The notes below the pieces were generated by a model. That model was given only the letters and a program-made list of their open reading frames with translations, did not search any database and was not told the DNA's origin. Positions 17,457-26,245 of a stretch of DNA of 64,000 nt are shown piece after piece. Source of the stretch: Erythrobacter sp. EC-HK427 (GTDB lineage Bacteria > Pseudomonadota > Alphaproteobacteria > Sphingomonadales > Sphingomonadaceae); assembly GCF_902498745.1 (NCBI RefSeq), contig NZ_LR701479.1:2807060-2871059 (forward strand), read 5' to 3'. A program made the translations under genes and the position numbers. How positions within the stretch are numbered: the stretch's first letter is position 1; the number at the start of each line of letters is the position of its first letter.

Positions 17457-18476
17457 ATGCACAGGGTAACTTCCTTCGAAGTGGCGGAGCGGGCTGGCGT
17501 GAACCAGTCCACCGTATCGCGGGCGCTTTCGGGCGATCCTTCGATTACCGAGCAAACGCGGGCGCGCGTGCGCGAAGCCGCCGATGCGCTGGGATACCGC
17601 GTCGATGCCCGCGCCGCGCGGCTGCGCAGCGGCAAGACGCGCACCATCGCCATCATCGTCATCACCCGCCCCGGCAAGGGCGCGACCGAGATCAACCCGT
17701 TCCACTACAATCTGCTAGGCAGCACCTGCGCGGCAGCATCCGAGCTGGGGTATCAGGCGCTGGTCAGCTTCCAGTCGGAAGAATGCCATTTCGACAGCGA
17801 CTATATCGAAACGCGGCAGGCCGATGGCATCGTGTTGCTGGGCACCAGCACCAATGATGCGGCGTGGGAATATCACCGCCCGATCCTCGGCCGGCCCGAA
17901 GTCGCGTGCTGGGGATCACCCTATACCGATCATGACCGGGTGGATTCGGACAATCATGCGGGCGCGAAGCTCGCGGTAGAGCGGCTGCTGGCAGGCGGAC
18001 ACCGGCGGATCGCCTTTATCGGTGACACCTCGGAAACGCAGAACCAGTTCCGCGAACGGTATGACGGATATTGCGCGGTGATGGCGGAACACGGCTTGGA
18101 AAGCGCCGCGCCGGTGTGGGCCGAGGCTCCCTTGCGCGCCGAGCAGGGGCGGCTGTCGGTCGCCAAGTTGCTCGATAGCGGAATGGCCTTTGACGGCATC
18201 TTTTGTTCGTGCGACGCGATGGCTTTCGGCGTGCTGGAGGCGCTGACGGCGCGCGGAATACAGGTGCCGGACGAGGTGGGCGTGATCGGCTTCGACGGGC
18301 TCGGCTCGGGCGCGCACAGCAATCCGCCGCTGACCACGGTGGAGCCCGATTTCCGCGAGGCGGGATTGCTGCTGGCGAAGGCCGCGCTCGGGCTGGCAGA
18401 AGGCGAAGGCACCGCGCGGCAGATGCGCGCTCCGGTCAAGCTGGTCGAGCGCGAGAGTGTGCGGGCAGTGAAATAG
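17457..18476 (+). CDS. LacI family transcriptional regulator
   Basis: 339 residues. The N-terminal helix-turn-helix and hinge read TSFEVAERAGVNQSTVSRALSGD then ALGYRVDARAARLRSGKT. The periplasmic-binding-like domain follows, with GIVLLG, VDSDNHAGAKLAVERLLAGGHRRIAFIGD and the family signature DEVGVIGFDG. It should repress or activate a sugar-related operon on effector binding. No transporter or catabolic enzyme is adjacent, so the target is not evident; the exported amylase at 12134-13813 is one candidate. No clear LacI-type operator was found upstream by eye. Confidence 0.93.
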   Translation: MHRVTSFEVAERAGVNQSTVSRALSGDPSITEQTRARVREAADALGYRVDARAARLRSGKTRTIAIIVITRPGKGATEINPFHYNLLGSTCAAASELGYQALVSFQSEECHFDSDYIETRQADGIVLLGTSTNDAAWEYHRPILGRPEVACWGSPYTDHDRVDSDNHAGAKLAVERLLAGGHRRIAFIGDTSETQNQFRERYDGYCAVMAEHGLESAAPVWAEAPLRAEQGRLSVAKLLDSGMAFDGIFCSCDAMAFGVLEALTARGIQVPDEVGVIGFDGLGSGAHSNPPLTTVEPDFREAGLLLAKAALGLAEGEGTARQMRAPVKLVERESVRAVK

Positions 18477-18557
18477 GAGATTGATCCAAAATGGATTGGT
18501 GTCCTTGCTTTGTTCCGGCGTTGGTCTAGCATCGAGCCAGAAGGTAAGGAGATCTCA

Positions 18558-18824
18558 ATGGCCGACGCGCAAGTTACCTGCATCAACAAGCAACCTCGCC
18601 AAAATCAGTACGAGGGGATAACCCACCTCGGCGGTGCTGGTTGGAAATGGACACGACAGCAAGTAATTGAGTCAATCGAAGCTGGGAACAATTCGTTTTA
18701 CACGCTCGTCGATGGCAATCGAGGTGACATCGGAGTAGTCGATGGGCCGAATGGTAAGTATCTTCGAACTTATGCTGATGGGAAGTGGAACGACAATCTG
18801 CTCTCGCTCCCAGAATGCACTTGA
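18558..18824 (+). CDS. DUF3892 domain protein
   Basis: 88 residues. The motif VTCINKQPRQNQYEGITHLGG at the start and YTLVDGNRGDIGVVDGPNGKYLRTYADGKWNDNLLSLPEC at the end match my recollection of the small DUF3892 family, whose function is unknown. The start at ATG 18558 follows AAGGAGA; an in-frame upstream ATG at 18510 has no such site. The base composition is lower in GC than neighbouring genes, so recent transfer is possible. Confidence 0.75.
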   Translation: MADAQVTCINKQPRQNQYEGITHLGGAGWKWTRQQVIESIEAGNNSFYTLVDGNRGDIGVVDGPNGKYLRTYADGKWNDNLLSLPECT

Positions 18825-18971
18825 TTAGGGCTGCTGTCGGCTCCGAGCTCATAGTGGTTGGAGAGCATTGACTCGAAACAAGCCCCGGACGGTTTCGGCG
18901 CATGGCGCTGCGCTATCGCTTGCGAGTTTTTGGCCGAAACCGTCCCCCGGACTGCTTCGAGTCACAAAAAC

Positions 18972-19048
18972 TGGTCGGGGAGACAAGATTCGAACTTGCG
19001 ACCCCCTGTACCCAAAACAGGTGCGCTACCAGGCTGCGCCACTCCCCG
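18972..19048 (-). tRNA. tRNA-Pro (anticodon TGG)
   Basis: The 77-nt minus-strand sequence begins CGGGGAGTGGCGCAG and ends CTCCCCGACCA with CCA encoded. The acceptor arms pair CGGGGAG with CTCCCCG, the anticodon loop is TTTGGGT (TGG), and GTTCGAATC forms the T-loop. It closely resembles bacterial tRNA-Pro. Confidence 0.95.
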
Positions 19049-19070
19049 ACCGATTTTCCCGCATGAAGGA

Positions 19071-19147
19071 TGGTGGGCCCGGCAGGACTCGAACCCGCGA
19101 CCTAGCCGTTATGAGCGGCCAGCTCTAACCAACTGAGCTACAGGCCC
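19071..19147 (-). tRNA. tRNA with CAT anticodon, probably tRNA-Ile2
   Basis: The 77-nt minus-strand sequence begins GGGCCTGTAGCTCAG and ends CGGGCCCACCA. The anticodon loop is CTCATAA. The GGGCCTG acceptor and the sequence after the anticodon resemble ileX-type tRNA, read as AUA after TilS modification, more than elongator tRNA-Met. It lies 22 bp from tRNA-Pro and is probably co-transcribed. Confidence 0.88.
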
Positions 19148-19248
19148 CCGAGCCATCAGGTGGCGGGATGCACCCACCCTTCAATGCGAGCTGTGCCCCT
19201 AAAGCCAAGCCGCCCGCGCTGCAAGCCATTCAGTGCGCGATTGTGCTG

Positions 19249-20634
19249 CTACTCGCCCGCGACAATCCCCGGCCCGGCAATATCGCCCGGCTCGTTCGCC
19301 AGCACCTGCACCACCGCCGTCCACACCGCGACATTCTGCGCCAGCTCCATCGGATCGACCTTGTCGAGCGTGTCGTTGGGCGTGTGATGCAGATCGAAAT
19401 AGCGGGTGCCGTCCTGCTGCAGATCGATAATCGGCCCACCCTGATCGCGCATGATGTTGAGATCAGCGCCGCCGGTTGCCACCAGCTGCGGCGCGGGCAC
19501 CACACCGTAAGGCGTCACCGCCTCGCTCAGCCGTTGGAACAGCAGCGGATTGGATTGCGAGAAATTGGTCTCCAGCCGCCAGATCAGGCCAGCGCCGAAA
19601 TCGCTTTCCAGCCCCACGCCCATTTCCTCGTCCGCATGGGCGGCAGAGTAAGCGGCGCTGCCCCACAGGCCGGTTTCCTCCGCGCCTGCAAACAGCACGC
19701 GGATGGTGCGCAGCGGCTGGCCTTGCTCGGCAACGCGCAAAGCAGCCGTAGCGGCGATGGCGCAGCCCGAAGCATCGTCAATCGCGCCCGTCGAATTGTC
19801 CCAGCTATCCAGATGGCAGGCGAGCAGCACCGGCGGCAGCGAAGGATCGCGCCCGATAATCTCGGCGGTCACATTGCCGCTCATCGTCTCGCCCAGATGG
19901 CGCGGGGTGAGCAGCAGATCCATTGTCACCGGGCCGTCCGTCCGCTCGAATATCCGCTCCAGCTGGTCGGCATCGGGATTGCTCAGCGCGGCGGCGGGGA
20001 TGGGAGCAACGCCCGCAGGCCAGCTCGTCGCGCCGGTATGCGCCACGCGGTCATTGTCTGAACCGACCGAGCGGATGATGATCGCCGCAGCGCCTTTCTG
20101 CGCGGCAATCCCCGGCCCCTGTCGGCGCGGCTGGCCGAAATATCCGTAGTGCGAACCGTCCTGAGTCGCCCGCATGGCGTGGCCGAGATAGACGATCTTG
20201 CCCGCCAGACTGCCATCGGGCACCGCGCGCAGAGCATCGATATTCTCGAAATAGACGACCTCGCCGGTCAGCCCTTCTGGCGGAGTCGCGCCGGAGAAGC
20301 CCAAGGCGGTCAACACCACATTCTGCGGGAACGGGCCGGTGATATGCCCGCGCTCTTCCCCGCGCACCCATGTCTGGATCGGGAACGGCTCGTTGACGAC
20401 ATTCTGGAAGCCATGCGCGCGCAGCCAGTCCATCGCCCATGCGCGCGCCGCCGCCTCTTCGGGCGTACCCGCCAGACGCGGGCCGATTTCGGTGGTGAGA
20501 CCTTCAAGGAAATCCCACGCAATTTCGTCATGCGCGCCGGGTTCCAGCCCGTAACGGCTGTCATAACGTTGGGCCTGGGCAGTGGCGGGAATGGCGAGCG
20601 AAAGCGCGGCGAGGGCGAGAGTCAGTGTCTTCAT
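19249..20634 (-). CDS. Exported M28 family zinc metallopeptidase
   Basis: 461 residues with a signal peptide (LALAALSLAIPATAQAQ). The M28 metal-binding set is visible: HLDSWDNSTGAIDDASG (His and bridging Asp), AGAEETGLWGS (catalytic Glu plus metal Glu), LESDFGA (Asp) and HHTPNDTLDKVDP (His). A PA-type insert lies between the N-terminal and catalytic parts (about 120-260). It should be an aminopeptidase or carboxypeptidase in the periplasm or outside the cell. The gene stands alone between the tRNAs and the DUF427 operon. Confidence 0.93.
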   Translation of the reverse strand: MKTLTLALAALSLAIPATAQAQRYDSRYGLEPGAHDEIAWDFLEGLTTEIGPRLAGTPEEAAARAWAMDWLRAHGFQNVVNEPFPIQTWVRGEERGHITGPFPQNVVLTALGFSGATPPEGLTGEVVYFENIDALRAVPDGSLAGKIVYLGHAMRATQDGSHYGYFGQPRRQGPGIAAQKGAAAIIIRSVGSDNDRVAHTGATSWPAGVAPIPAAALSNPDADQLERIFERTDGPVTMDLLLTPRHLGETMSGNVTAEIIGRDPSLPPVLLACHLDSWDNSTGAIDDASGCAIAATAALRVAEQGQPLRTIRVLFAGAEETGLWGSAAYSAAHADEEMGVGLESDFGAGLIWRLETNFSQSNPLLFQRLSEAVTPYGVVPAPQLVATGGADLNIMRDQGGPIIDLQQDGTRYFDLHHTPNDTLDKVDPMELAQNVAVWTAVVQVLANEPGDIAGPGIVAGE

Positions 20635-20675
20635 CGGGGAAGAGGCTAGGCCAGAGCAGGCGACCTGCCAAGCCC

Positions 20676-21176
20676 TTACCAGAAACGGCTGCCGGGAATG
20701 CCTTTGAACGGGCCGGCCACCTTGCTGGTGATCCAGCCCCCATAGAATTCGCCCGGCTGCGGGGTGACGGTTTCGCCATCCACCATGCAGCGGTCAAACG
20801 GTGCGGCGTAGAAGGCGAGATAGTCTTTCAGGATGCGGAATCCCGCCGTCGGACTGGCATAACTCCAGCCGACCCGCCCAAGCACGTCGTCACCCGCAAC
20901 CACGTCCCAATACTTTGCCGCACCCTTCCATTCGCACATGGAAGACCCAGCCGCACGGCGGAGTACGCCCTTGGCAATATCTTGCGGCGGAATGTAGTAA
21001 TTGGGCGGGTGGCTGGTCTCAAGCACGCGCACTGCATTCCGCGTGTCGGCGATTGTCATGCCGTTGTGCTCGATCACGATGTGCGCTGGCGTTGGCTCTG
21101 CAATTGCCGGGCGCGGATAATCCCACACGCTTTCCTGTCCCGGCTGGACGGGTTCGGGCTGCGGGTGCCCGATCAT
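20676..21176 (-). CDS. DUF427 domain protein
   Basis: 166 residues. A DUF427 core is visible from IVIEHNGMTIADTRNAVRVLETSHPPNYYIPPQDI to CEWKGAAKYWDVV and GWSYASPTAGF. The family is small, beta-rich and of unknown biochemical role. It is the last gene of a three-gene minus-strand operon and its ATG overlaps the stop of the DCC-family gene (ATGA). Confidence 0.88.
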   Translation of the reverse strand: MIGHPQPEPVQPGQESVWDYPRPAIAEPTPAHIVIEHNGMTIADTRNAVRVLETSHPPNYYIPPQDIAKGVLRRAAGSSMCEWKGAAKYWDVVAGDDVLGRVGWSYASPTAGFRILKDYLAFYAAPFDRCMVDGETVTPQPGEFYGGWITSKVAGPFKGIPGSRFW

Positions 21177-21523
21177 TGACGCACCAGCTTTTGCAAGCGT
21201 GGGCGGATGCGGAGGAAGAGCCGGTAAAGCATTTCGAAGAGACTACTCAGCACTGGCAGCCGCGCCAGATGGCCGAAGGGCTTGAGCAACGGGATCGCCC
21301 GCCACATCGCCGCAAAGCCCGCCGCACCGGATAGGATTTGGCCGTTCTCCCGCACATGAAAACGGGCGAGCAGTTCCTCCTGCGACACTGGGCAGCTTTC
21401 GGGCTGGCCCGCGCTCACATCGACAAAAGTGATCGCTCCGCGCCGGTCGAGCCGCCGCATCAGCGCGAATTCGCGGCGACAGAGCGGGCACGCGCCGTCA
21501 TACCAGACGGTAACGTCACCCAT
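21173..21523 (-). CDS. DCC family (DUF393) thiol-disulfide oxidoreductase-like protein
   Basis: 116 residues from ATG 21523. The family motif DGACPLCRREFALM near the N-terminus holds a CxxC pair preceded by Asp, as in DCC proteins. The rest, FGHLARLPVLSSLFEMLYRLF, is typical of the C-terminal half. It is predicted to have a thioredoxin-like redox fold. It overlaps the flavoprotein gene by 8 bp upstream and DUF427 by 4 bp downstream, so the three are translationally coupled. Confidence 0.88.
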   Translation of the reverse strand: MGDVTVWYDGACPLCRREFALMRRLDRRGAITFVDVSAGQPESCPVSQEELLARFHVRENGQILSGAAGFAAMWRAIPLLKPFGHLARLPVLSSLFEMLYRLFLRIRPRLQKLVRQ

Positions 21524-22451
21524 CGCCCAGCACCCTTTCGGCCAGCGTGTCGCCCGACAGGAAGGCATTCTCGATCCGCGGGCCGAGCAACCAGTCGCCG
21601 CAAGCGCCCAGCCTTTGCTCTGCGTCCCAGTAAGCACCCAGCCCTGCGCCGCCGCTCATGGCGTAGCGCCAGCGATGCGCGGCGGTGTGGCGCGCGGGCG
21701 GCAGGCTCGCGCCCACGGCGTTGGCGAAGGCTTCGAGCAGGAGGCGGGTCACGTGCGCTGCGTCCTCCTCCAGATTCGCGCGGCTCCATTCGGGTGATCC
21801 CTGGATGACCCAGCACTCTGCCCCCGAACGCCCCGGCTTGGCCGAATTGCGCGCTGCCCAGCCGATGGCTCCGGCATGGCGCAGTGTGTCGGGCGCGTCG
21901 AGCTGTGCGTCAAAGGCCACCATCAGCGTCCAGCACGGATCAGAGACGGAATTGGTGGCCAGCTGCGCCAGTGGCGGGCAATGCGGCAGGGCGAGCGCGC
22001 CCACTTGTTCTGCCGGAACCGCGATCAGCACGGTGTCGAACAACATATCGGGCGCGCCCTCGCCCCGCAGTTGCCAGCTCTCTCTCACGCGGGAAATCGC
22101 TTCGATCCGCACACCGAACACGACGTTTTGTGCACGAGACATTTCCCGGATCGGCGCGTTCATGCCCGGCGTGCCGACCCACGCGCCCTCGCCCGCCGCC
22201 GGCCATCGGGCGACCACGCCCGCTGCTTCCCATTCCCGCACCTGCGCAGCGAAGCGATCATCGCGGACGGTAAAATACTGCGCCCCATGGTCAAAATGCA
22301 GCGTCTCGCCCGCCACCTCGGCGCGGCGTGTCGCCATCCGACCGCCCGGACCGCGTCCCTTGTCGAAAACCGTGACCGCCCGTCCCTGCGCCGCCAGCCG
22401 CGTGGCGCAGGCAAGGCCCGCCATTCCGGCACCGATAATTGCAATTGTCAT
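21516..22451 (-). CDS. Renalase-like FAD/NAD(P)-dependent oxidoreductase
   Basis: 311 residues. The N-terminal Rossmann FAD motif is IAIIGAGMAGLACATRLAAQG, followed by VFDKGRGPGGRMATRR, FDHGAQYFTVRD and a C-terminal AFLSGDTLAERVLGDG typical of the flavin clamp. The length and motifs match bacterial renalase-like amine-oxidase-fold proteins, some of which oxidise isomeric dihydronicotinamide cofactors; the actual substrate is unknown. It is the first gene of the overlapping operon with DCC and DUF427, divergent from ettA. Confidence 0.87.
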   Translation of the reverse strand: MTIAIIGAGMAGLACATRLAAQGRAVTVFDKGRGPGGRMATRRAEVAGETLHFDHGAQYFTVRDDRFAAQVREWEAAGVVARWPAAGEGAWVGTPGMNAPIREMSRAQNVVFGVRIEAISRVRESWQLRGEGAPDMLFDTVLIAVPAEQVGALALPHCPPLAQLATNSVSDPCWTLMVAFDAQLDAPDTLRHAGAIGWAARNSAKPGRSGAECWVIQGSPEWSRANLEEDAAHVTRLLLEAFANAVGASLPPARHTAAHRWRYAMSGGAGLGAYWDAEQRLGACGDWLLGPRIENAFLSGDTLAERVLGDG

Positions 22452-22577
22452 CCTGCCTCAATCGCGCAGAGCGCAGAGTGTTCCAACGCCGCCAAGCCGC
22501 TTGCCCCCCGCCGCGCAAAACCCTATCTGCGCCCGCAACACATTCCCACTGATAGACCGATACGAAGGACCCGCCCG

Positions 22578-24251
22578 ATGGCCGCTCAATACGCCTATGT
22601 CATGAAGAACATGACGAAGACCTTCCCCGGCGCGCAAAAGCCGGTGCTGCATGACATCAATCTGCAATTCTATCGCGGCGCGAAAATCGGCATTGTCGGC
22701 CCCAACGGCGCGGGTAAATCGACGCTGATCAAGATCATGGCGGGGATCGACACCGATTTCACCGGCGAGGCGTGGCCGGGCGAGAACATCACCGTCGGCT
22801 ATCTGGAGCAGGAGCCCGAGCTGGACGAGAGCAAGACCGTGCTCGAAAACGTGAAAGACGGCGCGCGTGCAGTCGCCGACATGGTGGACCGCTTCAACGC
22901 GATCAGCGCCGAAATGTGCGAGCCCGATGCCGATTTCGATGCGCTAGGCGCGGAAATGTCCGAGCTGCAGGACAAGATCGACGCAGTGGACGGGTGGACG
23001 CTCGACAACCAGCTCGAAGTGGCGATGGAGGCCCTGCGCTGCCCGCCTTCGGATAGCGGCGTGGAGAGCCTGTCGGGCGGGGAAAAGCGCCGCGTCGCGC
23101 TCACCCGCCTGCTGATCCAGAAGCCCGATATCCTGCTGCTCGACGAACCGACCAACCACCTCGATGCCGAAAGCGTCAAGTGGCTCGAAAACCACCTGAA
23201 GGAATATGCCGGCGCGGTGCTGATGATCACCCACGACCGCTACTTCCTCGACAATGTGGTGGGCTGGATCCTGGAGCTCGATCGCGGCTCCTACTATCCG
23301 TATGAAGGCAATTACTCGACCTATCTGGAAAAGAAGGCCAAGCGTCTGGATCAGGAAAACCGCGAGGAATCGGGCAAGCAAAAGGCCCTCCAGCGCGAGC
23401 TCGAATGGATGCGGCAAACCCCCGCCGCCCGCCAGACCAAATCGAAAGCGCGTATCCGCAAGTTCGACCAGCTGCAGGAGGAAATGGGCAACCGCAAGCC
23501 GGGCAAGGCGCAGATCGTCATCCAGGTGCCCGAACGCCTCGGCGGCAAGGTGATCGAAGCCAAGGGCATTTCCAAGGCCTATGGCGACAAGCTGCTGTTC
23601 GAAGACCTGTCCTTCATGCTGCCCCCGGGCGGCATTGTCGGCGTGATCGGCCCCAACGGCGCGGGCAAATCGACGCTGTTCAAGATCATTACCGGCAAGG
23701 AACAGCCCGATAGCGGCACCGTGGAAATCGGCGAAACCGTGCGCCTCGGCTATGTCGACCAGAGCCGCGACCACCTCGACCCGAAGAAGAACGTGTGGGA
23801 GGAAATCTCCGACGGTTTGGACTACATGAAGGTCAACGGCCACGACACCAGCACCCGCGCTTACGTGGGCGCGTTCAACTTCAAGGGCACGGACCAGCAG
23901 AAGAATGTCGGCAAATTGTCGGGCGGCGAACGCAACCGCGTGCATATGGCCAAGATGCTGAAGCAGGGCGGCAACGTGTTGCTGCTGGACGAACCGACGA
24001 ACGATCTGGACGTGGAAACTTTGTCGGCGCTGGAGGATGCGATCGAAAACTTCGCGGGCTGCGCCGTGGTGATTTCCCACGACCGCTTCTTCCTCGACCG
24101 TCTGGCGACGCATATTCTGGCGTTTGAAGGCGACAGCCATGTGGAATGGTTCGAGGGGAACTTCGAGGCCTATGAGGAAGACAAGCGGCGGCGCCTTGGT
24201 GATGCGGCGGATCGGCCTAGCCGGGTGCAGTATAAGAAGTTGAGTCGGTAG
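22578..24251 (+). CDS. ettA: Energy-dependent translational throttle protein EttA (ABC-F)
   Basis: 557 residues, close to E. coli EttA (555). Two ABC domains show Walker A GPNGAGKST (first at about residues 39-47), signatures LSGGEKRRVALTRLL and LSGGERNRVHMAKML, and Walker B LLLDEPTNHLD and LLLDEPTNDLD. The linker with ERLGGKVIEA and the arm-like region fit the EttA subgroup. It binds the ribosomal E site and gates elongation according to ATP/ADP ratio. The start is ATG 22578 (MAAQYAYVMKNMTKTFPGA); a long in-frame upstream extension is antisense to the renalase-like gene and rejected. Confidence 0.96.
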   Translation: MAAQYAYVMKNMTKTFPGAQKPVLHDINLQFYRGAKIGIVGPNGAGKSTLIKIMAGIDTDFTGEAWPGENITVGYLEQEPELDESKTVLENVKDGARAVADMVDRFNAISAEMCEPDADFDALGAEMSELQDKIDAVDGWTLDNQLEVAMEALRCPPSDSGVESLSGGEKRRVALTRLLIQKPDILLLDEPTNHLDAESVKWLENHLKEYAGAVLMITHDRYFLDNVVGWILELDRGSYYPYEGNYSTYLEKKAKRLDQENREESGKQKALQRELEWMRQTPAARQTKSKARIRKFDQLQEEMGNRKPGKAQIVIQVPERLGGKVIEAKGISKAYGDKLLFEDLSFMLPPGGIVGVIGPNGAGKSTLFKIITGKEQPDSGTVEIGETVRLGYVDQSRDHLDPKKNVWEEISDGLDYMKVNGHDTSTRAYVGAFNFKGTDQQKNVGKLSGGERNRVHMAKMLKQGGNVLLLDEPTNDLDVETLSALEDAIENFAGCAVVISHDRFFLDRLATHILAFEGDSHVEWFEGNFEAYEEDKRRRLGDAADRPSRVQYKKLSR

Positions 24252-24256
24252 GGGGT

Positions 24257-24844
24257 CTAGCCAACTTGGCGAAGCCTAAAGGCCTCACATATAGTCGGTT
24301 CAAGGGCTTCCCTTGCCCACTTTGTCAGCTCGTATTCGACATGGGATATCTCAACGTCGGGGGCGTAGCGTGCCATTCTAATCGGCTTGGTCATTCCCAC
24401 ATCAGCCATCGCAACCAACAAATTGTGAATCGGACTTCCTTGGGTTGATCGAAAGCGATAAATTTCACTTTCCTCGCGCAGGTATTGATCTGCCGTGATG
24501 AAGACAGACAAATCGGCATCGCTAAGATTAGCCATCATCTGGGCGACTTCCTTACACGCCGCCACGAAGCTCTCTTTTGACTGTACTCTTGCCCTGTTCA
24601 TAGCATCTTTTTCAGCGGCGATGCGCTCATCCTTGTTTCGCTTTATGTCGGCCATTATTGGCTTCCGCGCCCGGAAGGCTGCATAAAGCGTTGCTGCTGT
24701 TGCAAAGAGTCCGCTTAAAAGAAAATCGAACCTTCCTACTGCGATAAAGATCATCCCGGCAAAGGCTACGAACGTGCCGAGAAAGACCACAGAGAGAATG
24801 TCACGCAAGGATCTGGCCATCCACGCTTTATGGAGGATGAGCAT
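24257..24844 (-). CDS. Hypothetical membrane protein
   Basis: 195 residues. Two hydrophobic segments (about 16-38 and 41-60) near the N-terminus are followed by a Lys/Arg/Glu-rich helical domain (MADIKRNKDERIAAEKDAMNR) that I do not recognise. The loop between them is short, so both termini are probably cytoplasmic. ATG 24820 is an alternative start. GC content is visibly lower than in ettA, which it meets tail to tail, suggesting a laterally acquired gene. Confidence 0.7.
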   Translation of the reverse strand: MLILHKAWMARSLRDILSVVFLGTFVAFAGMIFIAVGRFDFLLSGLFATAATLYAAFRARKPIMADIKRNKDERIAAEKDAMNRARVQSKESFVAACKEVAQMMANLSDADLSVFITADQYLREESEIYRFRSTQGSPIHNLLVAMADVGMTKPIRMARYAPDVEISHVEYELTKWAREALEPTICEAFRLRQVG

Positions 24845-24991
24845 TACTTCTGCGTAAATGGCGTTAGCGATCAGGATTTCGCCAATTGCCGAAGTCTTGC
24901 GCTCAGCCCCGTCCTTGGGCGATCCGCGCGCTGGAAACTAGGGTACCCCACGTCGCCTCATGGATGCCACGGGGATAAACAATAACCTCTT

Positions 24992-25070
24992 CGTCATTCC
25001 CGCGCAGGCGGGAATCCAGTTTGGCCTCGGCGCTTTGTTGCTCTGGATCCCCGCCTGCGCGGGGATGACG
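24992..25070. repeat. Paired extragenic palindromes of the CGTCATTCCCGC type
   Basis: Two 28-bp units face each other: one from 24992 to 25019, starting CGTCATTCCCGCG and ending GGCGGGAATCCAG, and its near inverse at 25043-25070, starting CTGGATCCCCGCC. Each unit can fold alone, and the pair can form one long stem. Related units lie at 25401-25428 and 47635-47724. They sit just downstream of the GIY-YIG gene, and I infer a REP-like dispersed element. Confidence 0.85.
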
Positions 25071-25076
25071 AGCGGG

Positions 25077-25388
25077 TTAGTCTAGCGGCTCAAATCCAAA
25101 GCCCCCGGCCAGATCGCGCCATCGGGGATTGCCTTCCTCGATCAGCCGCAGCTTCCATTCGCGGTTCCACTTCTTCAGCCGCTTTTCGCGCTGAATAGCG
25201 TTCTCCATCGTCGCGTGTTGCTCGAACCAGACGAGGCGGTGGATGCCGTACTGGCGCGAGAACCCCTCAACCTGTCCTTCGCGGTGCTGGTGGATGCGAG
25301 CAACCAGATCAGACGTCACGCCGATATACAGCGTGCCATTTCGCTTCGACGCGATGATGTAGACGCAGGGCTGAAATTCGCGAAGCAT
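25077..25388 (-). CDS. GIY-YIG nuclease family protein
   Basis: 103 residues, a whole small single-domain member. The GIY-YIG signature is CVYIIASKRNGTLYIGVTSDL with catalytic Tyr residues, followed by the conserved Arg in LVARIHQHREG and a later Glu in ENAIQREKRLKKWNREWKLRLIEEGNP. It predicts a metal-dependent endonuclease of the UPF0213/YhbQ-like group. The gene is bracketed by related palindromes at 24992-25070 and 25401-25428, which suggests a link between nuclease and repeat. Confidence 0.93.
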   Translation of the reverse strand: MLREFQPCVYIIASKRNGTLYIGVTSDLVARIHQHREGQVEGFSRQYGIHRLVWFEQHATMENAIQREKRLKKWNREWKLRLIEEGNPRWRDLAGGFGFEPLD

Positions 25389-25400
25389 ACCAAAACGCTA

Positions 25401-25428
25401 CTGGATTCCCGCCTTCGCGGGAATGACG
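25401..25428. repeat. Extragenic palindrome upstream of the GIY-YIG gene
   Basis: A 28-bp unit from CTGGATTCCCGCC to GCGGGAATGACG. It matches the units at 24992-25070 except for a few bases and starts 13 bp before the GIY-YIG start codon on that gene's 5' side. Confidence 0.85.
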
Positions 25429-25645
25429 AAACGCAGCTAAGGCGACCTAAAGCGTAATCCAACACACCCCCCCTCCAATGGCAAACAATGCGCGCTGTCC
25501 TACACGCCCCAACCCCGCGCACAGACGGGTCATGTCTTCCGGTCAAGCCACACCGCACACCATCCAGCCAGCGCGCGAAGCACGGCCTGTGTTTTTTGCT
25601 CCAGGACTGTGTAACAGGTGTAACAGGTTCCCCGAAATCAGGGGC

Positions 25646-26245
25646 TTACGGCGTCACCCAGCGCCCCCTGACAGTCTCATCAGGCCCGCTTGCCATGTCG
25701 ATCACCGCGCGGCGGTGGCCGTCATTGCTAAGGAACAGCCAGTCGACGCTCGCCAGCTCGACCAGCAACACCGCGAAGTTGCCGCGCGCGGGGGCAACCT
25801 GCTCTTCGGTGGGTTGTTGGCCCTCGATCCAGTCGGGCAGCCCGCTAGTGGGGGTGGCAGACGGCACGCCCGGCCCCTCGCCCATATAGCAGCGGCGGGC
25901 GAACTCGGTGCTCGCCGCCCACGCAGCATCGGCCACAGGGCCGCTCGTCTCGATCCGCCCGGTGCCCTTGCAGCGCAGCTGGATGCGTGCGGCCTGATCG
26001 TAAAACAGCACGCCCACCGGCGCGCCCCCGCTTTCTCCACCGCCGATCAGCGCGGCCTTGGGCGAGCGGGCATCGGTGTGGAAGCGCAGCGTGCGGCTGG
26101 CCGCATCATAGGCGCGCAGCACCATCACCCGCGCATCGGCATCACTGGTGGCAATCACCGCCTGATGGCAGGGCGAATGGCGGCTGCGCGCGCCTTCGAC
26201 AAGGCGGCGTTCGATATCGGCGTGAATGTCGGCAAAGCTCTCCAT
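25646..26245 (-). CDS. Pyridoxamine 5'-phosphate oxidase-related flavoprotein
   Basis: 199 residues from ATG 26245, which follows GGAGAG with a 7-base gap; ATG 26260 and 26284 are alternatives. The FMN-binding split-barrel core is visible in HQAVIATSDADARVMVLRAYD, LRFHTDARSPKAALI and GVLFYDQAARIQLRCKGTGRIE. A C-terminal segment (FAVLLVELASVDWLFLSNDGHRRAVI) matches the Alr4036-like subgroup. It could oxidise pyridoxamine phosphate or another FMN-linked substrate. It is not obviously linked to its neighbours. Confidence 0.85.
   Translation of the reverse strand: MESFADIHADIERRLVEGARSRHSPCHQAVIATSDADARVMVLRAYDAASRTLRFHTDARSPKAALIGGGESGGAPVGVLFYDQAARIQLRCKGTGRIETSGPVADAAWAASTEFARRCYMGEGPGVPSATPTSGLPDWIEGQQPTEEQVAPARGNFAVLLVELASVDWLFLSNDGHRRAVIDMASGPDETVRGRWVTP

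Noticed and set aside
21876-22577. In-frame extension of ettA by 234 codons
   Set aside because: It is antisense to the renalase-like gene; EttA starts at MAAQYAYVMK by family length.
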